A stretch of DNA of 32,308 nucleotides, from positions 1 through 32,308 of the forward strand of contig JACNHV010000198.1 in assembly GCA_014383445.1 (NCBI GenBank), read 5' to 3'. Position numbers and translations under genes: made by a program. Below the pieces are notes generated by a model. It was not told the DNA's origin. It worked only from the letters and a program-made list of their open reading frames with translations, and did not search any database. Numbering within the stretch: the stretch's first letter is position 1; every line of letters starts with the position of its first letter. Source of the DNA: Candidatus Desulfobacula maris. Lineage in GTDB: Bacteria; Desulfobacterota; Desulfobacteria; Desulfobacterales; Desulfobacteraceae. Below are positions 1-8,175 of this stretch, one piece after another.

Positions 1-2
1 CC

Positions 3-1433
3 AAGGTCATTTCAGCCATTGAAATTGTTCTTGCAAAGACACCAACAAAAACCATACAGGAATTTATTAATATAAAAAATATTAATATTCCAAGATCTTT
101 ATTACTATACTGGCTTGGTTTGAATTATGCTTCAGAAAAAAATACCGTTAAATCCAGGGAAATACTTGAAATATTTATGTCTCAATATCCTGATCATCCC
201 TATTATTCAAATGCTGCAAAACTTGTGGATGATATAAAAAAATTAATTTTCAACCGGCACACGATAGGATGCCTCTTACCTTTGACCGGGAAATATGCCA
301 TTTTTGGACAACGGGCATTAACAGGGATTCAATTGGCCATACAGGAATTATCAAAAAAATATGACAAACAGTTCAAGCTCATCATAAAAGATACCCAGGC
401 AGACCCGGATATTATCATTGAATGTGTCAGGCAATTATATGAAAATAATGTTGCTGGAATAATCGGACCATTATTGATGGTTAATGAGGCTGGCCAGGAA
501 GCGGAAAAACTTCAAATCCCCATCATTGCTTTGACACAAAAAAGCGATTTCCCTTTAAGGGGAGATTATTTATTTTCAAATTTTATTACACCTGAAATGC
601 AGGTCAAAGCCCTTGGCGACTATTTATTTTTAAATCTGGGTATAAAAAAGGTGGCTATTCTTTATCCAAATGAAAAATATGGAAAAAGGTATATGGAACT
701 TTTCTGGGACACAGTGGATGAACATGATGGAGAAGTTGTCGGTGTTGAGACCTATGATGGAGAGAAAACAGATTTTGCAGAACCGATACAAAAGCTGACC
801 GGGCAGTTTTTCCCGATCCCTGATTTTTTAAAACCAGAGCCTATTGCACCTGAAACTGAAAACAAAATTGAATTAAACAATGATCAAATAGATATGGATT
901 CAGCACAAACAGATGCCGAGGCAGATACCCGGATTAAAAAACTTGAAGAAAAAATTAAAATTGATTTTGAAGCATTGTTTATTCCCGATTCCCCTTCAAA
1001 ACTGAGCATGCTTCTACCACAACTGGCTTATTATGATGCCAGAGGCATGTATCTTGTCGGAACAAATTTGTGGCATAATGAAAGCCTTTTAAAAGATGTA
1101 AAAGGATATAATAAACAGGCTGTTATTGCCGACGGATTTTTTGACGGCAGTCAAAATCCGGCAACATCAGAGTTTACAAAAAAATTTGAGGCCGTGTTTA
1201 ATACAAAACCCAAATTTTTAGAGGCCATATTCTATGATACCACTTCCATTCTTTTTTTGGCTGCCATGGATGAAACCATTGATTCCAGACAAAGCTTAAA
1301 AGATGCCCTCAAGTCTCAACGCATTTTTACAGGCGCCACTGGCAACACCTTTTTTGATAAAGATGGCACAGCTCACAGAGACCTTTTTCTTATGACGATT
1401 AAAAAAGGAAAATTTGTTGAAATCAGTCGGTGA
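3..1433 (+). CDS. LpoA-like penicillin-binding protein activator / periplasmic-binding protein, 5'-truncated
   Basis: The frame is open to the left window edge, so the true start lies outside; a TTG at 120 is only an internal codon. The first ~75 visible residues look like the end of a TPR-type helical region (YWLGLNYASEKN, then a helix pair after SQYPDHPYYSNA). A type I periplasmic-binding fold (Peripla_BP_6) follows, beginning at TIGCLLPLTGKYAIFGQRAL, with GIIGPLL and VAILYPNEKYGKRY strands. A ~50-residue acidic, Gln/Asp/Glu-rich insertion (about nt 830-960) interrupts the fold before the last lobe. TPR plus binding-protein architecture is that of LpoA, the outer-membrane activator of PBP1A; a branched-chain amino acid binding protein is the alternative. 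A signal peptide or lipobox cannot be checked because the N terminus is missing. The gene ends 11 bp inside the end of the convergent phosphofructokinase gene. Confidence 0.75.
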   Translation, partial: KVISAIEIVLAKTPTKTIQEFINIKNINIPRSLLLYWLGLNYASEKNTVKSREILEIFMSQYPDHPYYSNAAKLVDDIKKLIFNRHTIGCLLPLTGKYAIFGQRALTGIQLAIQELSKKYDKQFKLIIKDTQADPDIIIECVRQLYENNVAGIIGPLLMVNEAGQEAEKLQIPIIALTQKSDFPLRGDYLFSNFITPEMQVKALGDYLFLNLGIKKVAILYPNEKYGKRYMELFWDTVDEHDGEVVGVETYDGEKTDFAEPIQKLTGQFFPIPDFLKPEPIAPETENKIELNNDQIDMDSAQTDAEADTRIKKLEEKIKIDFEALFIPDSPSKLSMLLPQLAYYDARGMYLVGTNLWHNESLLKDVKGYNKQAVIADGFFDGSQNPATSEFTKKFEAVFNTKPKFLEAIFYDTTSILFLAAMDETIDSRQSLKDALKSQRIFTGATGNTFFDKDGTAHRDLFLMTIKKGKFVEISR

Positions 1434-2742
1434 AAAAAGCATCCTGTCCGGTTGCTTCCAGTACTGACTGCCAAAGTCTTCCGTGGGGATCCATATTTTT
1501 GCGTTTTCCTGCCGAGGCATCCATGGGAACATGAACATAATGATTGTTCCAGAAACTGACCAATAATTTTGTTTTTCCCGCCATTCCTGCGTGGACGGCA
1601 TCCCGTCCAAGGAACCCGCAAAAGACACTGTCATTGGCATTGGCTGGAAGACTTCTGATAATATAGCTTGGATCAATATACTTCAATGCAATGGGAATAT
1701 TTTTTGCCTTAAACCATTGTGAAATCTTATCTTTGAGAAAAAGTCCAATATCCTGGAGGACAACATTCCCGGAAGGATCAAACTCCTTTTGCTGATCATC
1801 AAATAAATTTTGACCCGCACCTTCAGCCACAATGATCACAGCGTGTTTTCGATGAATAATTCTATTTTCAAGGGCCTGTAAAAATCCAGTCTTTCCATTC
1901 AGAGAAAACTCAACCTCGGGAATGAGAACAAAATTGGCATCCTGCTGTGCCAGAGCGGCAGTAGCGGCCAGGAACCCGGAATGTCTGCCCATAAGCTTTA
2001 TCAGCCCGATTCCATTGGGATATGCCACAGCTTCATTGTGAGCCCCTTTTATGGCAAGTGTTGCAACATCAACTGCTGTATCAAATCCAAAGGACCGGGA
2101 TACAAGATAAATATCGTTATCAATGGTTTTTGGAATGGCAATGACAGATATTTTTAAATTTCTATTTTCAATTTCCTCTGCTATTTTTTTTGCTGCCCTT
2201 AAGGTTCCATCACCACCTACCAAAAAAAGAATGCCGGCGCTCATCCTTTCCAGACAATCAACGATTATACCGATATCCTGGGTTCCCCTTGAAGAACCTA
2301 GCATGGACCCGCCTGTATTCTGGATTCCATAAACAGAACCAGGGTTTAAATCCTTTACCTCATGTTCAAACTCAGGTATAAATCCTTGAAGCCCATGTTT
2401 GATGCCATAAATTGCTTTAACATTATATATGTGATGGAGTTCCAATACAATGGAACGGATAATATCATTTAATCCAGGGCATAACCCCCCACAGGTAACA
2501 ATAACACATTTCAGTTTGCTTGGATCAAAGTAAATTTTTTCCCTGGGGCCTGCCATCTCAAAGCTGATAATTTTATTCTGATTTGCTGATATATGATCTG
2601 TTTGAACATTAACAATTATTCTTGCTTCATCTGAAACAAACCTTTTGACCGGTTTTCCTGATTTTGTGTGACGTTTAAGCGGCGAGATAATTTTTGCTTC
2701 ACCAAGGGTTGGGATATCTGTGTTGAAATCAAACTTATTCAT
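1423..2742 (-). CDS. 6-phosphofructokinase, plant/trypanosome-type, probably ATP-dependent
   Basis: This enzyme phosphorylates fructose 6-phosphate to fructose 1,6-bisphosphate in the cytosol. Visible motifs are GGLCPGLND (res. 85-93), GGDGT (176-180), PKTIDND (204-210, with the catalytic Asp), and MGRHSGF (251-257). In this superfamily, Gly after GGD permits ATP while Asp there (GGDD) marks pyrophosphate users; Lys in PKTIDND is shared with PPi enzymes. The Gly plus Lys combination is that of trypanosomal and plant ATP-PFKs rather than E. coli PfkA (GGDGS/PGTIDND). The open frame continues upstream to 2829, but the ATG at 2742 is chosen because a strong GGAGGGG lies just upstream and the ~80-residue N-terminal extension fits this clade. 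The start overlaps the end of kdsD by 8 bp, so translation is probably coupled. The product is 439 aa. Confidence 0.9.
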   Translation of the reverse strand: MNKFDFNTDIPTLGEAKIISPLKRHTKSGKPVKRFVSDEARIIVNVQTDHISANQNKIISFEMAGPREKIYFDPSKLKCVIVTCGGLCPGLNDIIRSIVLELHHIYNVKAIYGIKHGLQGFIPEFEHEVKDLNPGSVYGIQNTGGSMLGSSRGTQDIGIIVDCLERMSAGILFLVGGDGTLRAAKKIAEEIENRNLKISVIAIPKTIDNDIYLVSRSFGFDTAVDVATLAIKGAHNEAVAYPNGIGLIKLMGRHSGFLAATAALAQQDANFVLIPEVEFSLNGKTGFLQALENRIIHRKHAVIIVAEGAGQNLFDDQQKEFDPSGNVVLQDIGLFLKDKISQWFKAKNIPIALKYIDPSYIIRSLPANANDSVFCGFLGRDAVHAGMAGKTKLLVSFWNNHYVHVPMDASAGKRKNMDPHGRLWQSVLEATGQDAFFTD

Positions 2743-3721
2743 TGACCCCTCCATTAAATTGAAAAGATCCTTTTCCAAGGATATCATGTAAATGTAAAAG
2801 TCCGTCAATTCGGTTGTCTTTATCAACAATGGGAAGCACAGTAATTTGATATTTCTCCATAAGATTTAATGCTTCATATAAAAAAGACTCAGCATATAAT
2901 GCATGGGGATTTGAACTCATTACCGTGTCTACTGTTTGAGTTTTTAAATCAGTCTGATTGTCGGCTATGCAATGCCTTATATCTCCATCAGTGATAATCC
3001 CTTTCAGTTTTTTTTCTTTATCCAGGACAATCACCGCACCTAACTTGAATTTCTCCATTTGTTCTATGGCAAGGCTCATTAAAGATCCTGTCAAAACCCA
3101 TGGTGAAGTTGACGTTTCAAACATGATTTCACCAACCCTGCATGAAAGGCGTTGCCCCAGCATTCCTCCTGGATGGGATTTCATGAAATCACTTTTTTTG
3201 AATTTTTTTTTGGTAATCAATACAACAGCCAGGGCATCCCCCATGGCAAGCTGGGCCGTAGTGCTGGATGTCGGAGCCATGTTAAAGGGACAGGCTTCTT
3301 TTTCAACTCCTGTATCAATAACGATATCACATGATTTGGCCATGGTGGAGTTAAGATTTCCTGTAAATCCCGCAAGTCTGCACCCGATATCTTTGATCAC
3401 CGGGAGCAATTGGTTAAGCTCACTGGTTTCACCGCTGTTGGAAATAGCGATAAAAACATCCTCTTTACTGACCATACCCAGATCCCCATGAAGGGCTTCA
3501 ACGGGATGTAAAAACATTGAATTAGTTCCAGTGCTGACGAGAGTGGCAACGATTTTTTTAGCAATCAGGCCTGATTTACCTATACCGGAAATGATAACTC
3601 GACCCCTGGAATTGCATATTGCATTAACAAGAGTTTCAAAAGAGACGCCAATTTTCTTGGTTAATTGCAGGATACTGTCAGCTTCTATTTTTAATACTTC
3701 TTTTGCTTTATCTATTATCAT
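2735..3721 (-). CDS. kdsD: D-arabinose 5-phosphate isomerase (KpsF/GutQ family)
   Basis: KdsD interconverts ribulose 5-phosphate and arabinose 5-phosphate, the first committed step to Kdo for the LPS inner core. The 328-aa length is typical. An N-terminal SIS sugar-isomerase domain (about res. 25-175) shows SGIGKSG (45-51), HPVEALHGDLG (72-82), ISNSGET and the HPGG element near 183. Two CBS domains fill the C-terminal third, including GAVIVLDKEKKLKGIITDGDIR and ITVLPIVDKDNRIDGLLHLHD. It is the first gene of a two-gene unit with the phosphofructokinase and is transcribed divergently from the PxxKW gene. The ribosome-binding site is weak (GAGAT, distant). GutQ-type paralogues cannot be excluded by sequence alone, but the window is rich in lipid A genes. 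Confidence 0.92.
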   Translation of the reverse strand: MIIDKAKEVLKIEADSILQLTKKIGVSFETLVNAICNSRGRVIISGIGKSGLIAKKIVATLVSTGTNSMFLHPVEALHGDLGMVSKEDVFIAISNSGETSELNQLLPVIKDIGCRLAGFTGNLNSTMAKSCDIVIDTGVEKEACPFNMAPTSSTTAQLAMGDALAVVLITKKKFKKSDFMKSHPGGMLGQRLSCRVGEIMFETSTSPWVLTGSLMSLAIEQMEKFKLGAVIVLDKEKKLKGIITDGDIRHCIADNQTDLKTQTVDTVMSSNPHALYAESFLYEALNLMEKYQITVLPIVDKDNRIDGLLHLHDILGKGSFQFNGGVNE

Positions 3722-3743
3722 GATGAAATATTATCTCATTTTT

Positions 3744-3828
3744 ATGGGTTGTAAAAAGTTTGCTTTATTGCTTTTTATATACAATACTCAAACTATTTTA
3801 TATATAAAAAAATTATGGGTTGCAAAGA
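3744..3828. repeat. Pair of 14-bp direct repeats in the kdsD / PxxKW divergent region
   Basis: ATGGGTTGTAAAAA at 3744 and ATGGGTTGCAAAGA at 3815 match at 12 of 14 positions and lie 71 bp apart. The right copy overlaps the predicted -35 of kdsD. They could be paired sites for a regulator, but chance in AT-rich DNA is possible. Confidence 0.3.
3797..3825 (-). promoter_or_regulatory. Candidate sigma-70 promoter of the kdsD operon
   Basis: On the minus strand TTGCAA (plus 3820-3825) is followed by a 17-bp spacer and TATAAA (plus 3797-3802). It sits ~75 bp upstream of the kdsD start. Matches to consensus are 4/6 and 5/6. Confidence 0.4.
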
Positions 3829-3837
3829 ACTCAAATA

Positions 3838-3866
3838 TTGACTCTTTTTTAAAATTGTGATATTTC
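3838..3866 (+). promoter_or_regulatory. Weak candidate promoter for the PxxKW gene
   Basis: TTGACT at 3838-3843, a 17-bp spacer and TATTTC at 3861-3866 lie ~97 bp before the gene. The -35 matches 5/6 but the -10 only 3/6, so this is tentative. Confidence 0.25.
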
Positions 3867-3962
3867 GACAAAGTTTATAGCAAATAAGATGATAAAGAAA
3901 ACAATGTATTTCTTTTTTTTCTATAACTTCAAACTACAGAATTAATTTACAGGATTATTATT

Positions 3963-4235
3963 ATGATTTGTACAACTATTAGGGAAGGCGACGACTGCGT
4001 ATTCATGACAAAAAAAGGCTGCGGCTACAATGAAGGAGCCTGTCTGTCCATAATTGATGAATGCATGGGATGTGCGAGATCTTCAGAATTTCAAACCGGT
4101 GTATATTGCACTGCTGCTCCTGATCCATCATTAAAATGGAAAAATGGAAATTGTAATATTGCAACCCATATTAAAATCGCTGAAGCTGCCAAAAAGCAAA
4201 AGATCAACCCAATAAAGGCATCCAAAAGAAGATAA
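3963..4235 (+). CDS. PxxKW family cysteine-rich small protein
   Basis: This 90-aa protein carries eight cysteines (MIC, DDC, KGCGYNEGAC, DECMGC, VYC, NC) and a PSLKW motif, the signature that names the PxxKW cysteine-rich family seen in sulfate-reducing Desulfobacterota. The Cys spacing suggests metal or Fe-S binding, or a disulfide-bonded fold; the biochemical role is not known to me. There is no signal peptide, and the C-terminal ~20 residues are lysine/arginine-rich. An AGGA about 10 nt upstream supports the ATG start. The gene appears to be a single transcription unit, with a candidate promoter upstream and an intrinsic terminator immediately downstream. Confidence 0.8.
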   Translation: MICTTIREGDDCVFMTKKGCGYNEGACLSIIDECMGCARSSEFQTGVYCTAAPDPSLKWKNGNCNIATHIKIAEAAKKQKINPIKASKRR

Positions 4236-4258
4236 ACTTTATACTTTAAGTTTTACTT

Positions 4259-4303
4259 AAACTCTGTGGTTTTTATCTTAATAAAGCTGCAGAGTTTTTT
4301 TTT
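4259..4303 (+). terminator. Rho-independent terminator after the PxxKW gene
   Basis: AAACTCTG (4259-4266) pairs perfectly with CAGAGTTT (4290-4297). An inner TTTAT/ATAAA helix with a CTTA loop sits inside, and the T run covers 4295-4303. It lies 24 bp after the stop codon, separating this gene from the aminotransferase. Confidence 0.8.
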
Positions 4304-4340
4304 GATTCTAATTTTATTAACCATTTTAAAAGAGTGACAT

Positions 4341-5651
4341 ATGAATCCAATTGCAAAAGATTTAAACAAAATTATTAATGGATCCAATCCCCACATTTTT
4401 GAAATGCTTTCCAATATGGGAAAAGAGCTTTTTTTTCCTAAAGGCATCCTCAGTCAGAGTGCGGAAGCCAAACAAAAAGCAGATAAAATTAATGCAACCA
4501 TTGGTATTGCCAAAGAAGGGAAAAGTGTCTTGAGCCTTTCTTCAGTCACAAAATATATTAAAGATATTGAACCCGATGATTATTTAACCTATGCCCCTTC
4601 ATTTGGTCTTCTGGCGCTTCGTAGCAAATGGAAAGCTGATCTTTATAAAAAAAACCCGTCTCTTTTAAATAAAGAAATCAGTCTTCCTGTTGTGACTTCA
4701 GGTATCACCCATGGGGTCAGCATATTGTCTGATATGTGGATTGATTCTGATGATGTGATTGTTTTGCCTGATATGATGTGGGGCAATTATAATATGACCT
4801 TCTGTGTCAGGAACAATGCCCGCATCGTTCATTATAAGGCCTATGATGATAATTTGACCCGGTTTAATATTGATTCTTTTGAAAAAGTGATTCGTCAGCA
4901 GGCAGAGGAAAATGATAAAATTATTACTATTTTAAATTTTCCCCATAATCCCACTGGATATTCTTTGAGCCTAGCAGAAGCACAAAGGGTTGCAGGCATT
5001 CTCATTGATGTTGCCCAACAGGGAACCAATGTGGTTGCAGCCTGTGACGATGCCTATTTTGGCCTTTTTTATGAAGAGGAAACCAGCAGAGAATCCATAT
5101 TTTCCCAATTAGCTGTGGTTGATAAACGTCTTGTTGCCGTAAAACTGGATGGTGCAACAAAAGAAGATTATGCCTGGGGCTTGAGAACAGGCTTTATCAC
5201 CTATAGTGTTTTTGGTGCAGACAACACAGTTCTTGAAGCACTGGAAAAAAAGACAGCAGGATGTATCCGGGGCAATATTTCCAATGCATCCCACTTAAGC
5301 CAGACCATTCTTTTAAAGTCCATGGCAGATGAAAATTATGAAATTTATAAACAGGAAAAATTTGAGCTCCTGAAAAAAAGAGCATTAAAAATTAAAAAGA
5401 TATTAAAAAACCCGAAATTCAATGATTTCTTTGATGTCTATCCCTTTAATTCTGGTTATTTCATGTGTATAAGACTTAAGGATGTGGATGCAGAAATCTT
5501 AAGGGTTCATCTTCTGGATAATTATGGCGTTGGTTTAATTTCTTTTGGAGAAAAAAATATCCGGGTGGCCTTTTCCTGTCTTGAGGAAAATGATGTTGAA
5601 ACATTATTTGATTTCATATTGAGCGGTATTAATGACCTGAGAAATGGTTGA
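4341..5651 (+). CDS. PLP-dependent aminotransferase, class I/II (fold type I)
   Basis: This cytosolic aminotransferase of the aspartate-aminotransferase superfamily is 436 aa. The sequence shows TYAPSFGLLALR near res. 83-94, NFPHNPTGY (199-207), DDAYFGL (236-242) where Asp/Tyr contact the PLP pyridine ring, and DGATKEDYAWGLRTGFI with the probable Schiff-base Lys at 274 and phosphate-binding Arg at 282. The C-terminal small domain contains FNSGYFMCIRL and IRVAFSCLEE, in which the Arg would bind the substrate carboxylate. The substrate cannot be fixed from sequence; an aromatic or alanine-type amino acid is plausible. The ATG at 4341 has only a weak upstream AAGAG. The stop codon overlaps the next start (TGATG), so it is probably co-translated with the CLC gene, though no functional link is obvious. 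Confidence 0.85.
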   Translation: MNPIAKDLNKIINGSNPHIFEMLSNMGKELFFPKGILSQSAEAKQKADKINATIGIAKEGKSVLSLSSVTKYIKDIEPDDYLTYAPSFGLLALRSKWKADLYKKNPSLLNKEISLPVVTSGITHGVSILSDMWIDSDDVIVLPDMMWGNYNMTFCVRNNARIVHYKAYDDNLTRFNIDSFEKVIRQQAEENDKIITILNFPHNPTGYSLSLAEAQRVAGILIDVAQQGTNVVAACDDAYFGLFYEEETSRESIFSQLAVVDKRLVAVKLDGATKEDYAWGLRTGFITYSVFGADNTVLEALEKKTAGCIRGNISNASHLSQTILLKSMADENYEIYKQEKFELLKKRALKIKKILKNPKFNDFFDVYPFNSGYFMCIRLKDVDAEILRVHLLDNYGVGLISFGEKNIRVAFSCLEENDVETLFDFILSGINDLRNG

Positions 5652-7441
5652 TGCCCATGAGTTTTAGAGAAAAGTTGGGTTCACGGGATATTGCAGTTGC
5701 AGGAAGATGGCTTTTTTATTTTGTCTTAATCGGACTTATTGCTGGTTGCGGTGCCATTGTTTTCCATTATTTGTGCGGACTGGGCATGCATTATTTTTTG
5801 GATATGATGGCAGGATACAGACCTGCTTCTCCTGCCGGAGAACATCTTCTTTTACCCCATACCCAGACTTCTTTTAATAAATGGATACTTTTAATACTAC
5901 CTGCATTGGGTGGACTTGTAAGCGGGTGGATCGTTTACACCTTTGCCCCTGAGGCTGAAGGTCATGGAACAGATGCCGCCATTGATGCCTACCATCATAA
6001 AGGCGGAATGATCCGGGCCAGAATTCCTTTCATCAAAACAATTGCCTCTGCCATTACCTTAACAACAGGTGGATCAGGGGGCAGGGAAGGGCCCATTGCA
6101 CAAATCGGCGCTGGCTTTGGATCTTTTCTGGCAACCAAATTCAAACTTTCCGAAAGAGAAAGAAGAATTATGATGGCAGCCGGTATTGGTGCCGGGGTGG
6201 GATCCATATTTCGTGCTCCTCTGGCAGGAGCACTTTTTGCGGCTGAAGTACTCTATCGTGACCCTGACTTTGAATCAGAAGTCATTATTCCCGCGGGTAT
6301 TTCCTCTGTTGTAGCCTATTGTACTTTCTGTCTTGTTTTTGGATGGGGTTCTTTATTTGATTCTCCGGGTTTTAAATTTCAAAATCCCTTGGAGTTGGGA
6401 CCATATCTTGTTCTTGCCTGCGTACTTGTGGTTACTGCTATTCTTTACATTAAAGTATTTTATGGGGTCATTGGTCTTTTCAAGAAATTATCAATCCCCA
6501 ACCATTTTAAACCGGCCATCGGTGGATTAATTACGGGTATTATCGGTTTTTTTCTTCCCTATACCCTTGCATTTGGTTATGGGATTGCCCAGGAGGCAAT
6601 CTACAACCAGGTTGCCATTTCAACCTTGATTGCATTGGCCATCGGAAAAATATTTACCACATCATTTTCCATTGGGTCCGGAGGCAGTGGCGGGGTATTT
6701 GGTCCCTCAATTGTCATAGGGGGAGCCATGGGGGGAGCAGTGGGAAAAATTTTCAATCTGCTTATCCCTTCGATTGTAACAAGTCCCGGCTCCTTTGTTA
6801 TTGTGGGTATGGCAGGTTTTTTTGCTGCAGCATCCAACACGCCTATTTCTACGATTATTTTTATAAGTGAGATGACCAACTCCTACCACTTATTGCTGCC
6901 AAGTCTTCTTGTATGTTCTATTTGTTATTTATTATGTCAGCGATGGACCATATTTGAAAATCAGGTCAAATCAAGGATTGATTCTCCAGCTCATGCCGGT
7001 GAATTTATGATGGATATTCTTCAAACCATAAAAGTCAAAGACTTAAGACATCTGATCAAAGAGGTCAGATGCGTGAATGAAGATATGCCATTCAGTGAAT
7101 TTAAAAAAATATTTTCAAGTACAAAACAACATTATTTTCCGGTTATTAACAGCAAGGGAGATTTTTCAGGTATTTTTTCCTCCAATGATATAAGGGAGGT
7201 TATTTTTACCCTTCATATAGAACAATTGGTTGTCATGAAAGATATCATGGTGTCTGACCTGATTTACACAACTCCTTCTGAAGACCTTAATACAACGCTT
7301 TTAAAATTGACTCAGAAAAATATTGATGCACTGCCTGTTGTGGAAGAAGATAATTCAGGCCATCTGATCGGTTTGATTTACAGACGGGACATCATTTCAC
7401 ATTACAACCAGCATATCAAAAAAATAAAAAATCAGGAATAA
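5651..7441 (+). CDS. CLC-family chloride channel/transporter with two C-terminal CBS domains
   Basis: The 596-aa membrane protein has a CLC core (about res. 1-440) and two CBS domains (about 462-520 and 530-588). The gating motif GREGP is intact with the external Glu at 146, and GVFGP (348-352) matches GxFxP. The first motif is non-canonical: GHGTD replaces GSGIP, putting His at residue 105 where CLC-ec1 has the chloride-binding Ser107. APLAGALFAAEV (189-200) aligns with APLAGILFIIEE, putting Val 200 where exchangers carry the proton-path Glu203. CLC channels also have Val there, so channel-like behaviour is possible; this is inference. The CBS pair may bind adenine nucleotides. ATG 5651 overlaps the aminotransferase stop; a TTG one codon earlier is less likely. 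The 3' end overlaps convergent truA by 10 bp. Confidence 0.9.
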   Translation: MPMSFREKLGSRDIAVAGRWLFYFVLIGLIAGCGAIVFHYLCGLGMHYFLDMMAGYRPASPAGEHLLLPHTQTSFNKWILLILPALGGLVSGWIVYTFAPEAEGHGTDAAIDAYHHKGGMIRARIPFIKTIASAITLTTGGSGGREGPIAQIGAGFGSFLATKFKLSERERRIMMAAGIGAGVGSIFRAPLAGALFAAEVLYRDPDFESEVIIPAGISSVVAYCTFCLVFGWGSLFDSPGFKFQNPLELGPYLVLACVLVVTAILYIKVFYGVIGLFKKLSIPNHFKPAIGGLITGIIGFFLPYTLAFGYGIAQEAIYNQVAISTLIALAIGKIFTTSFSIGSGGSGGVFGPSIVIGGAMGGAVGKIFNLLIPSIVTSPGSFVIVGMAGFFAAASNTPISTIIFISEMTNSYHLLLPSLLVCSICYLLCQRWTIFENQVKSRIDSPAHAGEFMMDILQTIKVKDLRHLIKEVRCVNEDMPFSEFKKIFSSTKQHYFPVINSKGDFSGIFSSNDIREVIFTLHIEQLVVMKDIMVSDLIYTTPSEDLNTTLLKLTQKNIDALPVVEEDNSGHLIGLIYRRDIISHYNQHIKKIKNQE

Positions 7442-8175
7442 TTCACTTTTTTTAAAAACAGCCCATGGGCTGGTGCTGTTTGACCGGCCAGACTTCTGTC
7501 TTTTACTTTAAGAATTTGTATAAATTCATCAATTGAAATTTTATTCAACCCTGCAAGGACAATTGTTCCCATAAGGTTTCTGACCATATACTTTAAAAAC
7601 CCGCTGGCACAAATTTTAAATACAAGTCGCTGATGATCCAATTGACTTATGTTGGAAAAAAAGACTTGTCGAATGGTTGAAGAACGCGGACTTCCTGTAT
7701 TTTCAAAAGACTTGAAATCAAAAATTCCTGTGATGGCCTGGCAGCATTGGGTCATCGCCCCAATATCCAGAACGGATCGAATATGCCATTGATACATTCT
7801 TTCTATGGCACAACGGTCCTGCCTGTTCAAAATAAAATAGTGGTATTCTTTGGAAACAGCTCTGTACCGGGCATGGAAGCTATCCGCTACAACATGGCAA
7901 TCCCTTATTACAATGGGATCTTTTATCAGGCTGTTCAGGGCTGCTTTAAGTTTTTTGGGCAGAACATTTGTATCAGCATGAAAGTTTGCAACCTGGCCAA
8001 AGGCATGGACACCCGCATCGGTTCTCCCTGATCCTGTAATCTTGATATCCTGGTTCAGAATCAGGCTTAACGCTTTTTCAATTTCACCTTGAACGGTTTT
8101 TGTGTCTGGTTGTTTTTGCCATCCGAAAAAATTCGTACCATCATATTCAATAATAATTTTAAAATTTTTATTCAT
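7432..8175 (-). CDS. truA: tRNA pseudouridine(38-40) synthase TruA
   Basis: TruA isomerises uridines 38-40 in the anticodon arm of many tRNAs. The 247-aa protein starts with the family hallmark IIIEYDGTNFFGWQKQP and contains GSGRTDAGVHA with catalytic Asp 53. Later conserved stretches include FHARYRAVSKEYHYFI, FDFKSFENTG and FLKYMVRNLMGT. ATG 8175 is preferred over the TTG at 8181, giving a normal N terminus. It overlaps the end of the MarR gene by 8 bp (ATGAATAA), indicating a two-gene operon, and its 3' end overlaps the convergent CLC gene by 10 bp. Confidence 0.96.
   Translation of the reverse strand: MNKNFKIIIEYDGTNFFGWQKQPDTKTVQGEIEKALSLILNQDIKITGSGRTDAGVHAFGQVANFHADTNVLPKKLKAALNSLIKDPIVIRDCHVVADSFHARYRAVSKEYHYFILNRQDRCAIERMYQWHIRSVLDIGAMTQCCQAITGIFDFKSFENTGSPRSSTIRQVFFSNISQLDHQRLVFKICASGFLKYMVRNLMGTIVLAGLNKISIDEFIQILKVKDRSLAGQTAPAHGLFLKKVNYS

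Noticed and set aside
3894-3921. AAAGAAA-acaatgta-TTTCTTT followed by T's as a terminator or attenuator before the PxxKW gene.
   Set aside because: The stem is almost entirely A-T and lies in a very AT-rich stretch, so it would be unstable and is likely by chance.
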